This document shows, one piece after another, positions 21,105-32,107 of a stretch of DNA of 64,000 nucleotides (positions are counted from its first letter, which is position 1; each line of letters begins with the position of its first letter). The notes beneath the pieces were generated by a model that saw only the letters and a program-made list of their open reading frames with translations, was not told where the DNA came from and did no database searches. The DNA comes from Anthostomella pinea (taxonomy: Eukaryota > Ascomycota > Sordariomycetes > Xylariales > Xylariaceae). The DNA lies in assembly GCA_963556695.1 (NCBI GenBank), contig CAUWAG010000003.1:2790001-2854000 (forward strand), read 5' to 3'. The position numbers and the translations under genes are program-made.

Positions 21105-21623
21105 TTACCTTTTCAGGCCTTTCTTGTCGTTGTTTATGGCGGCGAGACACAATCCCGTGCCGTCGATCTTCCGTTCATAGCAGACGAACTTTGTATTGCC
21201 GTTAGGGAGGGTGCCCACGACTCCGTTCGAGCCGATCCTTGCCAGGAGGTCGTTACCTACCCTAACGAGGGTTTCCAGAGCACTATCGTCGATGTTGTTA
21301 TTACATCGAAATCGTGATGTGGTTACATCCAGCCTGGTCAACGGCACAGCCATGACCATCGGCACCGTGCAAGCTGGAGGCTGGCGCACCCCCTTTATCG
21401 CTGCGATGGCATACAGACCCCCGCGAGCCCCGTGGCCATTGGTACCGCTGGTCGCATTAGCTCCAGCGACAATTCCCTTCCAACTCTTCATGTTGAGCTC
21501 GGGGTTGTCGGCCTGCAGTACGACCAGGACAAGGCGAATGGTCTCGGCCTCCGTCCAGGCCTTCGTTTTTCGGTCTTCGGGTGCGGCTAGGCCAGGACTT
21601 AGGTACTCCCACATGGCCATCAT
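21105..21623 (-). pseudogene. Possible Myb/SANT-like fragment
   Basis: The minus strand is open for 172 codons. Near its start WTEAETIRLVLVVLQADNPE and MKSWKGIV have the Trp spacing of Myb/SANT helices found in many fungal proteins. The middle is glycine-rich, and the end (LPNGNTKFVCYERKIDGTGL) is protein-like but unrelated. I treat it as a chimeric fragment. Confidence 0.3.
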
Positions 21624-22069
21624 GTCCCAGGGTAGCCACTAGGCCCAATCGCGAAAGTTTGGTGAGGCTATTGGCAGCGCAGGGTCGCTGACCGCTATCG
21701 ATTGATGCTGGGTCAAGACGGTTGCTGATGACCATCGCCATGGGCGCGAATGGCGGTAGTCACGCCATCGTGAACTGTCAGGAGTCGAGCGATGATTAAC
21801 GCGAACCGTGCGTGGTAGGTGGGTCTTGGCCACCATCTTGTCCGGGCTGTGCGTGTCGTCCCGTTGTGCGACATCCGGGGGCATCTTGTCCAGCATCTGT
21901 GTAATGTCAACCCATGGTCTGGTGCCGTCGCCTGGCTATGGGTATGCCGAGTGTGTGGTCGGAATGGTGCTGCCTTGTTGTGCAACCCAAGCCATCAGCT
22001 CGTCATTCTGAAAGCGCCCATGCCGATGGAAAATGGTCTTAACACCCATCTTGATGATAGTTCCCTAGT

Positions 22070-22276
22070 TTACGTCGCTGATGAACTCCTGGCCGATATC
22101 GAGGCCCTCCAGAGAGGGAGACGAGCAACAAGATCTACCAACATTTCCTCGGCGCTGTGGATTGCAAAGCCGACCTTCTGGGTCAGGCCTGTGATTCCCA
22201 GGCAGGTCAGCTTGTTACTGGTGAACCATATGGTGTCTTCGTGTGTGTGGGAGGCATGTCCTCGCCGGGCAGGCAC
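22070..22276 (-). pseudogene. F-box/LRR-like fragment, copy 2
   Basis: The minus frame reads TIWFTSNKLTCLGITGLTQK and VGFAIHSAEEMLVDLVARL, a close copy of 15750-15871. The upstream LRR half seen in copy 1 is missing here. The copies differ at scattered sites and by their surroundings. Confidence 0.5.
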
Positions 22277-24109
22277 CCGTCATGATCATACGTCGACGCC
22301 TGGCCGGTAGACCCCATGCAAGCATATGTAGCCATACGCCGTAAAGCACCAGGGGCCTCGTCGTAACCGATGAAGACGTTCGCGTTCTCCATGCTTTCGT
22401 CGTACTAGCCGTTAGCTCTACCTTTGGCTCTGAGTTCTTCGAATGACTGATTTACGTCGACTGGTTCGTTTCGGGCGATATCGTTATCGGCTGATTGGTT
22501 CTCGTAGCTTTCGTTGCCGGGGCCTTGGTCGTTCTGAATTGAATAGAGGAAAGTGATCTCGTTCTCCTCGTCCCTAGTACTGATTGAGAAGCTGTTGTTT
22601 CTCGGTCTGGAGCTGCAGCGTCTGGGGGTATGCCCATGCAAGCACACGTAGCTGGATCATCATACGGCATTCGGCAGCACGCAGGTCGACGGTGCCTTCG
22701 GGGAAAGGGGGGCTAGCTGGTGACCATCTCGATGTAGTCGGCCCCCTGACGGTGCTCATCGTCGTGGTGTCGAACGATGTAGTTGGCCATGTTGACCACC
22801 ATCAAGCCCAATCTGGTTCTCGTCAGCCCGTCCCGTCGGAGCCACACAGAACCACCCGGCCAGAGGATGCTTGAGAGGCGGATCGGTGTCCTTGGTGGTT
22901 TATGGACGAAATACCAGACAGTAATTTACCTGGGCCAAGAACGATTCCTCGATGAACAAAATAGGAGGCATCGAGTTCTGCGGCCATGTACTGACGCTGC
23001 CTCTGCCGCCGACAGATTGTGTCCGGCTGCGCAGAATGTCGATTTCGTTTGGGCTGACGATCTGGCCAAATTGTGACGCGGGTAGAGGCTTGAATGATGC
23101 AAATTTGATGTTGAGTCGCTCTACGTCGACCCCTTAAGAAATTTTTGGCATGTCCATTTACCAAGAGTATAGGCTCATCGGTGAGCTCCGAGTGTTGCCG
23201 CGCGAAGGCTAAAGAGGGCAGAAGCGACAGCAGTATCGGAACTGTCCTAGAGTTGATAGGTGAATAATATCGGGCTGTAGGCCCGCATGGTCGGATCAGT
23301 CCGCGAATATTAAGTCCTAAATGTAGTTTAAGGTCGTTCCGGACCAGCGGAAAGAGTGTTTGTTTGGTTCAGGGCAAACTGATTGTTGAGGTATCTAAGT
23401 GATAGCTGGGCTCCTCAAGGTGCTCCAACCCCTACTATTAAAGTTCTTCTCCAGGCCCCTATCAAGATCGAGCTTCATAGTGGTCCAATATACCCAGGAA
23501 GGACTCTTAGTCTCCTTCTCCCTTCCCCAGACTTGACCTAGGATTTTGGCTTCGCAAGTTAGCATGGGGCGTGTCAAGACGAGGTATCATTATGTACTCA
23601 CAGGTAATGCACACCTGCTTGTACATGTGTATGCCCCTTTTGATCAATTCATGATTGTAGCAGCGACGGTACAAGGTCCAGGCGTTGCAGTGACGGGCGA
23701 TGTGCGCTTCATCATCCTCTTCCGAACCCTCTGCACTGCCAGGGGCATCCTATGCCGGTAGCACGTGCAGAGATCCGCAATTGGTCGGATTCTGGTCTGG
23801 TCGAAGATGTAGTCGATAGAAAAAGTATAGAGGACAAAGTCTCGTAGTCCGATTGGGTGGTGATGTCCCTCACCCCCATTGGTTGCAAACGAGTGAACAG
23901 GACGGTCCTTCCTGGGTGATTTCGCCTAGTCCTTCACTAGTATCCTAAGCCAGGGGTAGTTTAGTGGGTGAAGGTGTTCCCCCGACCGTGGTTCAATCAG
24001 AAGTCCTGTGACAAGCGTGCAGAGCCCAAGCTCACGCCATATGGGCCGCAACACAAATCGAAAAGGAAAAACGTTGCGCTGGAGGACATACTCACAGGCT
24101 CAAGATCAG
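22277..24109. other. Unassigned mosaic
   Basis: No supported gene. A short acidic-peptide relative (ENANVFIGYDEAPG, minus) sits near 22355-22410. The interval 23160-24000 is somewhat richer in A+T and lacks long open frames. Confidence 0.4.
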
Positions 24110-24235
24110 AACCCGAGCTCGTGATGCCCTTAGATGAATTTCCAAGTAGCAAATGCTTCCTCGGGCGGCGACGACGACATGGTAGGGAACATATCATCGC
24201 TTATCCGGTGAGCCGGAGGCTGCTTGTCATCTCTC
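24110..24235. repeat. Composite module, joined form
   Basis: The left half resembles 26208-26265 (ACCGAGCTC, GATGAATTT/GATCAATTT, ATGCTTCCTCGGGCGG). The right half resembles 26728-26798 (GGCGGCGA, GGGAACATA-CATCGCTTAT, GGAGGCTG-TTGTCATCTCTC). Here the halves are adjacent, and at 26.2-26.8 kb they are separated by about 460 bp. Confidence 0.6.
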
Positions 24236-24309
24236 CCAGCATCATCTGAACCCTTAGTGCTCTTACCTCTAACCCTTAACCCTTATCATGAGGGCTTCCG
24301 GGGTTTAAG

Positions 24310-24460
24310 ACTGGAGGGGGGCAAAAGCCGGAGAATATCTGGGTCCGATCATCTGGCGACGCCAGCCAGGGTGAAGGGCATTGGCACCAGCAGTGCGGCC
24401 CAAGTCCATGTTCTTGAAGTCTTGAACCCAGCCTTCATGAGGGCCTGCCAGCTGCTGTCC
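24310..24460. repeat. Dispersed module, copy at 24.3 kb
   Basis: This is the second copy of 8706-8880, about 16 kb away, with the WVQDFKNMDLGR version of the shared minus-strand peptide. Just upstream, at about 24264-24285, is a short telomere-like string (CTAACCCTTAACCCTTA). Confidence 0.6.
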
Positions 24461-24540
24461 CCATCTCCAAAGTAGCTCTTTCCTTCTCCAGCCCCCTAAC
24501 AAGAAGTATCGTTGCCTTTCGCTGCCGGGGCCCCATGGCT

Positions 24541-25143
24541 TTACGGATAGAGCAGCTCAATGAGCCCCTGTCCCTGCTGAGATTTGCTATCGTTCTTTGG
24601 AGCGCAGCAACATGGTTGGGATCCGTGATGTTCGGGAACTGACTTTGATCCAGGCCGAACTGTTGCATCTGATGTTGGAGCTTGAGCTGACTGGCAGGCC
24701 CACCACCGGTCTTGGACTTCTTTTAGGGTCGTCCATGGAAGCTCGGCGCGGAAAGATCGACCTCCTCGTCCATCTCGTTGAAATTGCGCTTCGCGATAGG
24801 CTTCTGCTCTGACTAGGTGCCGTTGCTGCGGCGAGACGCCCCGTACTTGACCGAGGGGATCGGAGTGGGGAGAGGTGCCGGACGTTGGTGTGCCTGCCAG
24901 GAAGCATGGCAGGAACTTCTTGTCGAATCCATACTCAGACCCGTGGTCAATCTGCCACAAGATCCTCGCCAAGTTGCCGAAGTGCATACGCAGCTTCTCC
25001 TTTCCCATCTTCTTGCAAGCCAGGAACTCGTAGAATGCCGCGCCCATGGCGATGCCTGGACGCATGGCCGTGCGGGAGCTGTCAGCCGAGAACGAGTCGG
25101 TTGTCATGTCCATCTGAACAGCACCAACTCTCCCAATTAGCAT
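24541..25143 (-). pseudogene. Unidentified fragment
   Basis: The minus strand is open for 200 codons. It includes MGAAFYEFLACKKMGKEKLR and NLARILWQIDHGSEYGFDKK, which look like real helices. The remainder (for example GRGGRSFRAELPWTTLKEVQ) is plausible but matches nothing I know. Another minus frame, 24435-24668, carries FGLDQSQFPNITDPNHVAAL. These may be pieces of one gene split by a frameshift or intron. Confidence 0.3.
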
Positions 25144-25165
25144 TGTGACTCCACGTAGATCATCC

Positions 25166-25330
25166 GGGGTAGAATAATAGAGGGAGGTGGAAAACGGAAG
25201 GGGCTTGTAATAATTCGTGTGGATAGAATAATAAAAGGAATAGAAAAATAAAAGGGGTATATAAATAAAAAGGGGTACATAAATTAATGGATAGAAAAGA
25301 AAAAAAGGGGTAGAATAATAAAAGGGGTAA
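25166..25330. repeat. Purine-rich A/T island with GGGGTAGAATAATA units
   Basis: The string GGGGTAGAATAATA occurs at the start and end of this stretch, with variants (GGATAGAATAATAAAAGG, AAAAGGGGTATATAAATAAA) between. It is almost free of cytosine on the plus strand. It stands out sharply from the balanced composition on either side. Confidence 0.8.
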
Positions 25331-26207
25331 CGGAATAACGGATAACATGCGAGGAGTCACAACGCTAATTGGCTCGAAGAAACCAACGGTCGGTAAGCAC
25401 TGCTTCTGTCTTAAGCGGCCTATTTCGTCACTACAGCAAAAGCGTAGCGTACGGCCTATGGGCCGCCCATTAGGTTGGTTTAGGTCGTCTTTTTGGCAGT
25501 TCTGTTTGTACGACTGGTTGATGACGCTTTTGACAGCCGCAGACGATGGGATGGCCAGATTAAAGGTTTTTGCAGGAGGCTCGCATCGTGCGGTTTGTTG
25601 GTAAAGTCGTAAACGAGTCAACAGAGCCGGCCGCCTTCGGTGGTTTCCTTTTGATGCATAAAAACAGGACTAATGCTTCTGTCCAGCTCTGCTGTATTTT
25701 GTTAGCAGGGCGCTCAGATGGGAGCTCTATGTCTGCATAGTCACAGAGGCCTCTCGGTGTATGTACTTGCCTGAATACCCAAACTCACTTGCGTGAGCTC
25801 AAGTCCCTTCATGGGGCCGCATAGAGTTGGCAACCAACCCACCGACTCGAGCCACATGTATCGATCGATCAGTGCTCTTCATGCGAGGTCGTTATCGTTT
25901 CCAGCACCCGATTGTCGTCGAACTCAATGCCACGCCGAATCTTGGTAGCCGCTTTTCGCCGCAGCAAAACACCGAGGCCGAGATCGGCAAGATAGAGATT
26001 AACTTGTTGGGCTTCACCAGACCCTCCGAACTGCCGTAGGTTGGAATGCTGACGCCCGCATCAGTGCACTCGCTGCGTCTGCGACGATTGCGAAGACGGC
26101 ATGAACGATAGTCTCCCCTGTATCCCGAGTACAAGGATCCGAGCTCGAGCTCAGCATCAGCAACGACGAAAATCCCAAGCTAGGGGTCGGCTTCTACCAG
26201 AATGAAG
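25331..26207. other. No recognisable gene
   Basis: Short overlapping frames only; nothing supported. Confidence 0.4.
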
Positions 26208-26798
26208 AAACCGAGCTCGCGAGGCTCTTGGATCAATTTTCAAGAAGCATATGCTTCCTCGGGCGGTTGCTTACTCACTGGGAGACTGCCAGGAACATAG
26301 CCTTATGGCGATCCTCCTTGCTCGGGATGCAGAGCCCATCGATTGACACTGCTAGCCACATATCATTAGCTCCATCATTGAGTTTGCCCGATTTTGTCTT
26401 CACTTACCTCGTAGTGCTTGTGAATGCCAGTCCCATGCATGACCACTATGTCACCATGCTCTAGTACAAACGAGACCGTCGGAGGTCGATTCTTCTTGTG
26501 CATTGTGGACCGGGCTCCAACCCGTTCGTTCTTCTTGGGGCAAAAGCACATTATGGAAGGGCAACCCAGAGACAGGGTCGCAACGGTAGGGCCCAGCTCT
26601 CTCTCGCCATCGCCGTGATACTAACGCATGTATGATTATTCAAACCTGGAAGATGTTTGGAAGATATCCGACACCTTCTTACGGTACGGTAGGAGTAGCA
26701 GATCGAATGGGAGCGGGTACGCGTTGGGGCGGCGATGACACGGCAGGGAACATACCATCGCTTATATGGTAAGCAGGAGGCTGTTTGTCATCTCTCGC
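26208..26798. repeat. Composite module, split form
   Basis: Left half at 26208-26265 and right half at 26728-26798 correspond to the joined module at 24110-24235. The 460 bp between them carry no recognisable transposon ends. Either an insertion split this copy or a deletion joined the other. Confidence 0.55.
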
Positions 26799-26943
26799 CA
26801 TCAAGAGAACCGCCCCGATTCTTGCAAGATCGATGGCTTCCTCCACCTCGGTCCTGTGTCGCGCGAAAACTGTCTGGTTGATTGTCTGTGTCTTTCGGCC
26901 CCCTTTAAAACTCTCCCGACGAAGAGAATCCACCATCAAGTAT

Positions 26944-27560
26944 TCAGAGGACTCCAAGGTTTCTGTCCAACTGTGAATGGACCTCGGCCACGTGGGGCAC
27001 GCGATTCGGTACCTTGCGGCTAGGGTGTCCGACACCGGCAGGCGGTAACGAGGCTATTGTAAACGCCTGCATGGGAGTACGCGTCGATAGGCTTCTGGAT
27101 GCCGGCGCCGGCAGGTCCAAAGCCATGGTCAGGGCGTTGATTTCGTTTTCCCTTTCCAAAGCAGCTTCCTCCTCACGGAGCCTCCGACGCTCTGCTTCAT
27201 CTTCCACACGGTGCGCCTCCTCATTCTCCTGGAGCAAAGCCACCTCTTGCTCTCCGAAGACAGTTTCATGTCCCATCATCCCGAGGTCTGCCACGAGCTG
27301 ATGCCCTGAAGAATAGACCTGCTTCGCATCTTGGCCGTGGGTATAACTCATCGCTTGAACATTGCTCCATGTAGAGCTCGTCGCTGAAACACTGCTCTCT
27401 GCCGTCACTTTCTACTGTTCGGTAGAACAGTACTTCAATGGTGCCTAACTGCTTGGCCAGTATGGCGTCTTCGTTGATCTGATCGTCCGCTACATCAGGT
27501 AGAGCTCGTCTCCATGTAAAGCTCGTCACTTGAGCAGTGCTCCCTCAGGAGCTCGGTCAT
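26944..27560 (-). pseudogene. Coiled-coil fragment plus SSDELYME peptide repeats
   Basis: Minus-strand 27408-26944 contains ALLQENEEAHRVEDEAERRR followed by LREEEAALERENEINAL, a strong coiled coil. Upstream (27340-27560, two frames) there are repeated short peptides EQCFSDELYME, EQCSSDELYPR and EHCSSDELYMETSS, encoded by similar DNA units with GTAGAGCTCGTC. Unit spacing is irregular and crosses frames. The family is unknown. Confidence 0.4.
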
Positions 27561-27871
27561 CTCTTCCACCTTCTCGCCCGTGAAGTGGACCGAGGAGCCA
27601 TATCCAAGGGTATCTACAGGAACTCGAGATACTCCCACGTCGCCATCCTTCTTGTCGCTTCTTGGCAGCCTGGTTAGCGCATCACGCTCACACCCCTTGT
27701 CGAGAATGTACAGCACGAAAATATGTCGCCACGGGGGCGTTCATGATACCGAGATCCTCTTTGACCCGGTAGAGTCCTTTCTACAGACTCATTAGCCTGG
27801 TATTCAATGAAACTGCAACGTTTGTAAGGTTTATGAACCTTGGCAACCTCGATGGTATTGTATCCGTTTTC

Positions 27872-28715
27872 CTAGTGGACCGCGTCCCAGACAATGTCTC
27901 GAATTTGTAGAGTCCGCGTCTCCTGCGGCGTGAAGTCTGGCAGGGAATCGAGTTCCTCGCAGCAGAAGTTCACATCGTATACAGATGCGCTGATATCCTC
28001 GACCATCTGGCGGCGAGTTATGGCGCACAAACGGAAGGAAGCCTCATAATTGACCGGGATGGACTCCGCGGCAGCCTTCTTGCATGACCTCGATCCGGCA
28101 AGCGTACCGTGAGATGACTGATTGCCATTTGCCAGGTCCATATCGCCGTATGGGAACTGTCTGCAGGTTAGTCGCTGATTTCCAAGAGGGAAGTAGTGGT
28201 GAGCAAAAGATGAGGATCTTTTAACAGTGCAATTCGGGTACAGACTTCGTGTATCTGAACGTGCGGTCCTCTGCTGCCCTTTTCTTCTTCTGCTCGGAGG
28301 CCGCTGATCGGTCACCTCCACGCACGTTGGAAAGAGGTTTAGGTATCTGTTCTGGTCAGTGCGTCACCCTTGCCCTGGTATAGTCAGTTCTAACACACCA
28401 CTTCGTAAGTCCTCCAGGGTTGCCCTCGGAGAAGCGGCTCAGCCGACTTCTGCTTCTTCCAGTCCCAATATGAACATCTTTGCCATCAACGATCACCACA
28501 CGTACCGACCGTACCTTCTTGCTTCCCGCCATCCCATAGAAGGAGCGCAGCCCCTTCTCTGTGTTTTCGAATGCGGAACAGAGGGAGGCGATCGCAAGCG
28601 CGGCTGCAGCTCGAATGTCGGCGCCATTCAGGTACTCATCGGCATCGTCCTTCTCCTTGAAAGTAGCGACCCAGTCGAGAACCTTGGCAACATGGCTCGC
28701 GTCGCCCTCCATCAT
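27872..28715 (-). pseudogene. Unidentified fragments
   Basis: Two open minus frames abut here. The frame at 28356-28715 includes EYLNGADIRAAAALAIASLC and GMAGSKKVRSVRVVIVDGKD. The frame at 27872-28321 includes ARLCAITRR-type and VNFCCEELDSLPDFTPQETR strings. They look like real protein but match nothing I know. Confidence 0.3.
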
Positions 28716-29229
28716 TGAGTACGCCTAGATCCCGGTTCGTTAGCGAACCGTGACCCCTCAACCTGGTACATGTTCAAAGGTACAAACCGGAGCGCAATCT
28801 CCCTTGCCACCGATGCACTTCGTGCATCTAATGCTCGTGACTCTGGTGCAAGAGCACAGGACAACCAGGGGCGTGTCTTTGGAGTAAGTCGTCAATGGTG
28901 AGTTCCATCTTATCTCCCCCCACCCCACCCCCGTTCTCTTTATGCTTGGAAGATTATATATGGACAAACTTCATCCACCGGGAATAGGTCCGTCGTTTGA
29001 TGGAAAGCAATCACGACGCACAAACTGGAAGGGTTACCTGGAACGTGGTCAGCTCAGATGCATATGTAGAAGTCGTTTCCCGGACTTTGACCGTACGTAT
29101 ACCGTCGTCGACGATAGGTCCTGCGGCGTTCATCTGCTCGCGGACTGCAGAGTTGATCATCTTCTGCGTCTATAGGGGGTGAATCTGGCCGCAAGCAGCG
29201 GCAATATCGATCGTCCGTTCGCTTAGCGA
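28716..29229. other. Unassigned mosaic
   Basis: No supported feature; short frames only. Confidence 0.4.
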
Positions 29230-29562
29230 GGTGCCGTGGTCTTCCATGACTCTTGGATAGAGACCTTCTCGCGGGGAACTCTGGACAATGTCTCAAGATC
29301 TTTGATGAAGGCCTTGATGAGCTTGATTTAAGCCTGGTTGGTGATCTTGAACATAGAGTCGGAGGCGAAGATATAGCTGGTTTTCCCTTGTTGCAGATCA
29401 GCTGATTGAAGATATCGGTTGAAGTAAGAACAGTGCGTGGGTATCTCATACCTTGGGCGCCAAGATTTCAAGATCTTGCCGCAACATGCCGTACCATGCC
29501 ATGGCAAACTTCTTGTACTCCTGAATGTCTCGTCCGTAAAACAGGGGAGTGCCAAAGTATCT
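29230..29562 (-). pseudogene. Probable amidase-family fragment with intron-like break
   Basis: Minus-strand 29562-29452 encodes RYFGTPLFYGRDIQEYKKFA followed by MAWYGMLRQDLEILAPK, then a GTATGA donor. Farther down, 29330-29230 encodes KAFIKDLETLSRVPREKVSI and QESWKTTAP. The order of a G-R-D gate segment and an A-F-[IV]-x-D-L-E ... W-x-K-T-x-P segment resembles the C-terminal half of fungal amidase-signature enzymes. An in-frame stop follows the presumed acceptor, and the catalytic Gly/Ser-rich core is not present. The family call is from memory of sequence patterns and is tentative. Confidence 0.4.
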
Positions 29563-30768
29563 ATTGGTGAGCAGATCGAGTCAGTGCGTATGTCGTCGAC
29601 GATAGAGCCCCGTGTTTTTCATCGGTCTAGGGACTGCCGACTGACTTGGGTCCAGCTTCGCCGAGGCATTCTGGCCCTCGCAGACCATGCAAAGCTCAGC
29701 AGGCAGATATGTCGGCTTTTCTGGTGCCGACATTGACAAGCTGTAGGTTGGGATCAGCGATCTTGCGGCCGCATGCTTAACAGTGTTAACGACTCCGATC
29801 GCTTTGAAGATAGAGCGGAACTTGCTTTTCAGGAAGAAGTCGTACACGTAATATATCCACCAGCGGTCGACGGACCGGCAACGGGCTACTTGCTTGACTT
29901 GGGCCCTTGCTTCTTGGACGAACACGCCGCCTGACTTGCTTGCGGGGGACCTGAACTTCTCTGGCCTGGAGCAGAGGCCTCCAGCCAGAATCAGACGGCC
30001 TTGGCTCCCGCGCCGTATTCAGACCAAGCAAGAGGAGATGGTGAACTTCCCAGAAAGCAACCCCTTTCAGGTGGGTCCCCACTTCAGCTGGCGACGATCA
30101 TGCGAAAAGGCAAAGCCTGCATGGTCCCGATCAAAAGCGTAAGGCGCGTCTCGAGAGTGGGTGGGCAGGATCGTGGACGCAGCCGCCATCCCTCAAGTCT
30201 GTCAGGGGTCCCAAAGAGGTCGCTCGGGCGTTGTGCCGACAGAGGCATCGATTATTTCCTAACCATTGCACTGACAGAGGTACCAATTACTTCCCTGGTA
30301 GAGATACCCCGGGGAATCTTGCCGCTCGGCAGGACAGTCTGGGACCCGGGCAGTGGTGACTTTCATCCGGAACGTACTCGATCTCACGGTGAAACGCAGG
30401 GTCGAGTTTCCTCTTATCGACAAACAGATCTGGGAAGAAATCCTTGTCGACATCCTCGTCCGTCTCGGTTGAACCGCCATCCGAAGACTCAGGGACATCA
30501 AAACGGACACGATGTTAGACGACAGTGTCTCCCTGCTCAATGGCACGCTCATCGGACCACTCCTTTCAGACATTGACGGACGAGACGGAGGACCTGAGGC
30601 TGAGCCGCAAAAACGCCGGGGTCTACGCGGTCGTAATCTTCTTTGCCTGCAATGCGCGCATCGATACATCAACATCGCTTTGACAGAGTTGTGCTGGTTG
30701 GCGTCGCCGAAAGGCGCCGCCTTGAGGCCGGCCATCGATGTGATGAGGTTCATGACGATAGCACCATT
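29563..30768. other. Unassigned mosaic
   Basis: Minus-strand 29581-29925 contains RWWIYYVYDFFLKSKFRSIF and EKPTYLPAELCMVCEG, which may be two joined pieces. The second resembles the start of a RING-type Cys motif but is too short to assign. Nothing else is supported. Confidence 0.3.
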
Positions 30769-30894
30769 GGCATTGTCTCGCGCGCGTTGGGGAAGATTGT
30801 CGCTGGGTGAGAAGGTCTTATCGCACTCCTGGCACGCGTAACGCTCGTCTTCTCTGTGCAGAGAGCGGCAGTGTCGCTTAATGTTCTCCTGACG
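30769..30894 (-). pseudogene. C2H2 zinc-finger fragment, Msn2-like (second)
   Basis: Minus-strand reading gives RQENIKRHCRSLHREDERYA followed by CQECDKTFSPSDNLPQRARD. This is the C-terminal part of one C2H2 finger (x-x-x-R-Q-E-N-[IL]-K-R-H-x-R-S-x-H), its linker, and a second finger, as in the paired fingers of Msn2/4-type stress transcription factors. In the second finger both zinc-binding histidines are replaced (Arg and Asn), so it is non-functional. It differs from the zinc-finger piece at 13.3 kb and comes from another gene. Confidence 0.7.
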
Positions 30895-30969
30895 GGGTGC
30901 CAGAGAGACATTCCCATCGACAAGCAGCAGCAGCATCCACTCGAGCAGACCGATCATATCGGGCCGTCG

Positions 30970-31374
30970 CTCAGCGTTCTCGAACCTCCCAACGAAGGAT
31001 AGGGGATCTCGTTTTAGTAGAAGTACGATCAATCTCGGAGGGCTTCTGATGGAGCCTTGAGATGTCTATCAGGCACGGCCGCGGGACAATACCAATCTCT
31101 GCTGATGTGTTACGACCGGTACCCCCAGAGGTCAAGCTCGCGGGAAACACGACGGAGGACAAATTGATCGCTTCTGCCATTGTCTTGTAATCTGGAACAA
31201 ACAGATTCGCAGTGAAATAGTCTTTCCAAGTCTCACCAATCCAGTTCGTCCGAGTGGTTGCCACTAGGATGGGGCCTCGTGTTGCAAAATCGGCGGGATC
31301 CTTCTTGAGCAAAGGTGCCGGTTCTTGTCTACCATGACACCCAGTCAGGGCCACCAGCTGTGGGTGGACTCTCT
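30970..31374 (-). pseudogene. Unidentified piece fused downstream of the SF3B1 fragment
   Basis: The same minus frame that carries the SF3B1 fragment stays open here for about 130 codons and reads as protein, for example [24 protein letters not shown] and [20 protein letters not shown]. It is not SF3B1 sequence. The combination is a chimeric open frame of two unrelated pieces. Family unknown. Confidence 0.4.
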
Positions 31375-31534
31375 CTTGGTCTCGCAGGTTGTTTAGCAGA
31401 GTTGCCAACACACCCTGGGGACCAATCGTCTTGGCGTTGAAGCCGAGGGTGTTGTTGGCTGCTCTTCGGATACCCTTCTTGAGTGCCTTGAGCATGTCCA
31501 GCAGCTCGAAGCAGATTCGCATCCATTCTCTTAC
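31375..31534 (-). pseudogene. SF3B1/Hsh155 splicing-factor fragment
   Basis: Minus-strand reading gives [40 protein letters not shown] and [12 protein letters not shown]. This closely follows the HEAT-repeat segment of SF3B1, the largest subunit of the U2 snRNP SF3b complex, where the usual string is [27 protein letters not shown]. About 50 of roughly 1,200 residues are present. A few substitutions (F to L, I to N, A to T, D to G) suggest relaxed constraint. It breaks at QER into unrelated sequence. Confidence 0.75.
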
Positions 31535-31911
31535 CTTCAAATTTCCCGGTCTAATGTCGGCAATGCGTTAAGCCAGATCGATCGTGTTCTACTGCACCTT
31601 CTCGTGTCCTTCTCGTGACGATTTCGTAGGATAGGGGTAAGATGAGGGAGGAGATCATGTAAACCCCGGGTATAAGTGCAGAAGACGTTAACTGCAATGA
31701 CCACCGAGAGGATGCTTCTTTGGCTGCAACCCAGAAGTAGAGTTCTACAATCAGCCTGATCTCGAACATGGGGGCGTAACCGGCTCCCACCGCCGGCCCT
31801 CTAAGTCGGAATGTTTGTCTCCGAGTTCTCGCCAGTTCAATGACGAACATTGATCTCTGCAAGCGCATGTTATCTCTGCGGTAAAACTGGTAACCAGGAT
31901 CTAGGAGAGAC

Positions 31912-32107
31912 AGCTCTCTTGAAGCATGTTAATGGCGTCCCCGTTCAGGATACCGTGAGTGACGACAGCCATGACCTCGCGTGCGCCTCCCTCCTTGGCA
32001 GTGGTAGTAGTTTTGGCGAATGTGCCGCCCTTGTCGGCCATGTCGTCAACCAGGATCGCCATCTTACTCACGAATTCGTCTTCACCCACGAGCACCATGC
32101 GGCCCAC
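31912..32107 (-). pseudogene. Ribose-phosphate diphosphokinase (PRPP synthase) fragment
   Basis: Minus-strand reading gives GRMVLVGEDEFVSKMAILVD, DMADKGGTFAKTTTTAKEGG and AREVMAVVTHGILNGDAINM. This is the C-terminal half of PRPP synthase: the VDDMADT-GT ribose-5-phosphate binding loop and the VTHGILSGDA motif. The loop here reads VDDMADKGGT, with the Thr/Cys before GGT replaced. About 65 of 320 or more residues remain and both ends join unrelated sequence. Confidence 0.75.
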
